Shown: in pieces, positions 39,919 through 41,545 of the stretch | Layout: every line of letters starts with the position of its first letter | Position numbering within the stretch: the first letter of the stretch is position 1 | Origin: JAJPGZ01 sp041167105 | Lineage (GTDB): Bacteria; Verrucomicrobiota; Verrucomicrobiia; Chthoniobacterales; UBA10450 | DNA length: 41,545 bases | Assembly: GCA_041167105.1 (NCBI GenBank) | Contig: JBEEGX010000011.1 | Span: forward strand, 1-41,545 | Direction of reading: 5' to 3' | The notes under the pieces: generated by a model | Database searches by the model: none | Told to the model about the DNA's origin: nothing | Seen by the model: the letters and a program-made list of their open reading frames with translations, nothing else | Translations under genes and position numbers: made by a program

Positions 39919-41367
39919 TCAGGCCGCGGCTTCTTCGGCCGGCGCGAGCGCGCGATACGCTTGCTCGTAACGCGCGGCCGATGCGTCCCAGGAAAAATTT
40001 CGCGCCATGGCGCGTTCACAGAGTGTGTGCCAGAGCGTGCGATCGTTAAAGACTTCGCGCGCGCGTTTGATCGCGTCCCAGAACGCTTCGGTCGAGTAAT
40101 CGAAAAACAAAAACCCGTAGCCGCGATCAAGTGTCGGGTCGTAGTCCTCGATGATTTCTTGAATGCCCCCCGCGGCGCGCGCGACCGGGAGCGCGGCATA
40201 CTTGAGCGAATACATCGCCATCAAACCTGACGGCTCGAAGCGCGACGGGATGAGGCTGATGTCGATGGCGGCTTCGATGAGATGCGCCAGTTGTTCGTCG
40301 TAATGGCGTTGATAAGAAAACTTCGTTGGGAATTTTTTCGCGGCGACCGTGAGCGCGGTTTCAAAGGCCGGATCGCCCTCGCCTATTATAATAAGGCGCA
40401 CGTCGTCGCTGAGGAGGCGGTCGAGCAGCGGCACGAGAATGTCGAAGCCTTTTTCTTTCACGACGCGCGTGACCATGCCGAAGACCGGGCCGTGCGGCGC
40501 GGGCGCGAGCTGGAGATGGTTGAGGAGCGCGTCGCGGCAAAGTTGTTTACCCCAGAGCGAGTCGGCGTCGTAGAGCGCGGGCAGGTACTGATCAGTCGTG
40601 GGATTCCACCGGGTATAATCGGCGCCATGCAAGATCGACATAAACTTGTGCGCGTTCTCGCGCAGGACGCCGTCGAGACCAGCGCCGCCTTCCGGGGTCA
40701 TGATCTCATGTTTGTAGTGCTCGCTCACGGTAGTGAGTTTGTCGGCGAAGAGGATTCCGCCTTTGAGGAAATTGAGCCGCCCGAAAAATTCGATGCCGTG
40801 GAGCGAGAAGAAGCGTTGATGCAGATTCGTTAGGTCGAAATCGAGTCCCCAGAAACTTCCCTGCTCTTCGACGTGGTGAATCGTGAGCACGGTCGAGAAG
40901 GGCAGATGATATGCCCTAACGAACGCCGGCACGAGCGCCGCCGCCCAATCGTGGCAATGCAAAATCTGCACGGAGGGCGTGAGCCGGCGCGCGAGCTCGA
41001 GCGCGGCCTTCGTGAAAAAAATGAAGCGCGCCGCGTTGTCTTCGTACGCTTCGCCGTGCTCGCCGTAGATTCCTTGTCGATCAAAGAACTCGTCGCAGCG
41101 AATCAGGAATAACTGCACGCCGGTCGCGGTGCGACTTTCGAGATACTCGGCCACATAAGTTTTCTCGCCGACGCGCACATCGACCGTGATACCGGTGTCT
41201 TCCTCTTTGAATTCCGTATTCTCGCGAATCTCGCGATAGAACGGCAGCGCGATGCTGACTTCATGGCCGCGGTCGCGCAACTGCTGCGGCAACGCGTTCA
41301 TCACATCGATGAGCGCGCCGGCGCGTTGCAACGGCGGCCCTTCGGCGCTGATCATTAAGATGCGCAT
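39919..41367 (-). CDS. glgA: Glycogen/starch synthase-like GT5
   Basis: The preferred start is the ATG at 41367 (MRILMISAEGPPLQRAGALIDVMNALPQQL); a TTG at 41403 would add 12 residues. The 482-residue protein follows GlgA order: QILHCHDWAAALVPAF, TVLTIHHVEEQGSFWGL, KLTTVSEHYKHEI, LDGVLRENAHKFMSILHGADYTRWNPTTD, FGMVTRVVKEKGFDIL and LIPSRFEPSGLMAMYSLKYAALPVARAAGGIQEIIEDYD. It would add glucose from ADP-glucose to a growing alpha-1,4-glucan. The N-terminal KTGGL loop that contacts the donor in canonical enzymes reads QRAGAL (14-19), and the later FEPCG reads FEPSG, so donor preference or activity may differ. No other glycogen genes are adjacent. A word 1 copy encodes MSILHG. Confidence 0.85.
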   Translation of the reverse strand: MRILMISAEGPPLQRAGALIDVMNALPQQLRDRGHEVSIALPFYREIRENTEFKEEDTGITVDVRVGEKTYVAEYLESRTATGVQLFLIRCDEFFDRQGIYGEHGEAYEDNAARFIFFTKAALELARRLTPSVQILHCHDWAAALVPAFVRAYHLPFSTVLTIHHVEEQGSFWGLDFDLTNLHQRFFSLHGIEFFGRLNFLKGGILFADKLTTVSEHYKHEIMTPEGGAGLDGVLRENAHKFMSILHGADYTRWNPTTDQYLPALYDADSLWGKQLCRDALLNHLQLAPAPHGPVFGMVTRVVKEKGFDILVPLLDRLLSDDVRLIIIGEGDPAFETALTVAAKKFPTKFSYQRHYDEQLAHLIEAAIDISLIPSRFEPSGLMAMYSLKYAALPVARAAGGIQEIIEDYDPTLDRGYGFLFFDYSTEAFWDAIKRAREVFNDRTLWHTLCERAMARNFSWDASAARYEQAYRALAPAEEAAA

Positions 41368-41400
41368 GTCAGCAAGCAAAGACGGAAAGTTCTTTGCCTT

Positions 41401-41424
41401 CAACTCGGAACCAATACCGAGTTG
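41401..41424. promoter_or_regulatory. Inverted repeat upstream of the glgA-like gene
   Basis: CAACTCGG and CCGAGTTG are perfect 8-bp arms separated by eight bases, about 34 bp upstream of the preferred ATG. It could be an operator or a leader hairpin. It would lie within the coding frame if the TTG at 41403 were used, which slightly favours the ATG. Confidence 0.35.
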
Positions 41425-41545
41425 TTCGACACGTCCGATTAAACGTCGAAACCCGAATGGATTTTAACGAAAACGAGTCATCTATGGAATGTCGTCCATC
41501 GTTCGTGTTTAGGTTGCTCCTTTGTCGCAGCCTAGTCGCCTTTGG

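Larger units (their letters stand above)
131..40640. repeat. Dispersed word 1, AAGATCGACA(W), about 70 exact copies
   Basis: Forward copies start at 131, 458, 713, 1435, 2103, 2328, 4606, 5951, 8278, 8614, 9794, 10216, 11209, 11565, 12168, 12854, 15340, 16127, 17500, 17961, 18692, 19264, 19691, 20394, 21705, 22781, 23692, 26260, 26713, 30673, 31395, 31410, 34695, 36013, 39033, 39288, 39908 and 40631. Reverse copies (TGTCGATCTT) start at 1181, 1567, 3299, 7259, 7922, 9086, 10714, 11064, 12218, 12949, 15026, 16637, 22305, 22939, 23663, 24077, 24440, 29011, 30196, 30212, 31855, 32076, 32092, 32623, 35232, 35573, 35805, 36824, 36849, 37715, 38149 and 39677. The next base is T or A in all but two (26713 and 34695), and C is commonest before it. 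Counted by eye. Confidence 0.95.
1159..40922. repeat. Dispersed word 2, TCGTTAGGC, about 25 exact copies plus variants
   Basis: Exact forward copies start at 1159, 3797, 5081, 8974, 12137, 16534, 25073, 30440, 31778, 32588, 34054 and 37745. Exact reverse copies (GCCTAACGA) start at 13333, 14105, 17742, 20345, 22606, 23817, 24303, 24684, 32305, 34955, 37296, 37948 and 39302. Copies matching only the inner 8 bases lie near 9196, 11767, 21748, 22008, 33426, 40827 and 40915. A TTGTTAGGC variant, in either orientation, starts at 4440, 4698, 7732, 16903, 20043, 31217 and 32384. None is seen between about 25.4 and 30.4 kb. Counted by eye. Confidence 0.9.

Noticed and set aside
131..40640. Dispersed words as a CRISPR array
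   Set aside because: Copies are short, in both orientations, irregularly spaced and inside genes; there are no regular spacers and no cas genes.
131..40640. Word 1 as a polar replication or repair signal (KOPS- or Chi-like)
   Set aside because: Orientation is nearly balanced (38 to 32) with no clear strand bias across the window, although a 41-kb view cannot exclude a weak genome-scale skew.
131..40640. Word 1 as a simple restriction-site effect
   Set aside because: Restriction sites are normally avoided rather than enriched several hundred-fold, and the word is not palindromic.
1..41545. tRNA, rRNA or riboswitch genes
   Set aside because: I looked through the gaps and saw no cloverleaf-like stretch, rRNA sequence or familiar riboswitch core; every gap is under 260 bp.

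Overview
The window looks like one chromosomal segment of a moderately GC-rich Gram-negative bacterium. It holds an outer-membrane polysaccharide-export pair, a Wzz/tyrosine-kinase fusion, and housekeeping genes. The gene mix and the scarcity of clear Shine-Dalgarno sequences would fit Verrucomicrobiota (soil Chthoniobacterales/Spartobacteria-like), but this is inference: there is no rRNA or ribosomal protein gene to test it.

Layout. (1) 1-5276, minus strand: a tightly overlapping membrane operon read from 5276 towards 1. It holds an O-antigen-ligase-like protein with a soluble helical-repeat tail, a GT-C-type membrane glycosyltransferase, a small anchored protein, and a second GT-C-type protein cut by the window edge. 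(2) 5417-6820, plus strand: the WbaP/WcaJ-type phosphoglycosyl transferase that would start repeat-unit synthesis. (3) 28695 down to 6814, minus strand: a 19-gene exopolysaccharide operon. In order it encodes an outer-membrane beta-barrel, a short Wza-like export protein, Wzz plus BY-kinase, a Wzx flippase, a GT-A transferase, a double glycosyltransferase, a series of GT4/GT2 enzymes, two SAM methyltransferases, a Wzy polymerase and a WcaF-type acetyltransferase, and it ends with a WcaI/WbuB-like GT4. Most junctions are ATGA, GTGA or TTGA overlaps, so translation is probably coupled. (4) 28953-36230, plus strand: a secreted discoidin-like protein, a soluble hybrid histidine kinase, threonine ammonia-lyase and glycine decarboxylase P-protein. 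(5) 36173-41403, minus strand: a phosphoribosyltransferase, a UDP-galactopyranose-mutase-like flavoprotein, a PIG-V-like membrane protein and a GlgA-like glycogen synthase.

Pathway. The phosphoglycosyl transferase loads the first sugar on undecaprenyl phosphate. The cytoplasmic glycosyltransferases extend it and the methyl- and acetyltransferases decorate it. Wzx flips the unit, Wzy polymerises it, Wzz/BY-kinase sets chain length, and the Wza-like protein with the beta-barrel exports it.

The most unusual feature is not a gene. Two non-palindromic DNA words are scattered across nearly the whole window in both orientations and in all reading frames. Word 1 is AAGATCGACA, almost always followed by T or A, with about 70 exact copies by hand count (roughly one per 0.6 kb, where a random sequence would give about 0.1). 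Word 2 is TCGTTAGGC, with about 25 exact copies plus about 15 close variants (random expectation about 0.3). They sit in unrelated genes, leave recurring peptides (QDRH, xVDLx, xSILx; SLG, VR, PNE) and force otherwise uncommon codons. Their density resembles DNA-uptake sequences or cyanobacterial HIP1 sites, but I do not recognise either word. This is the best candidate here for an undescribed system.
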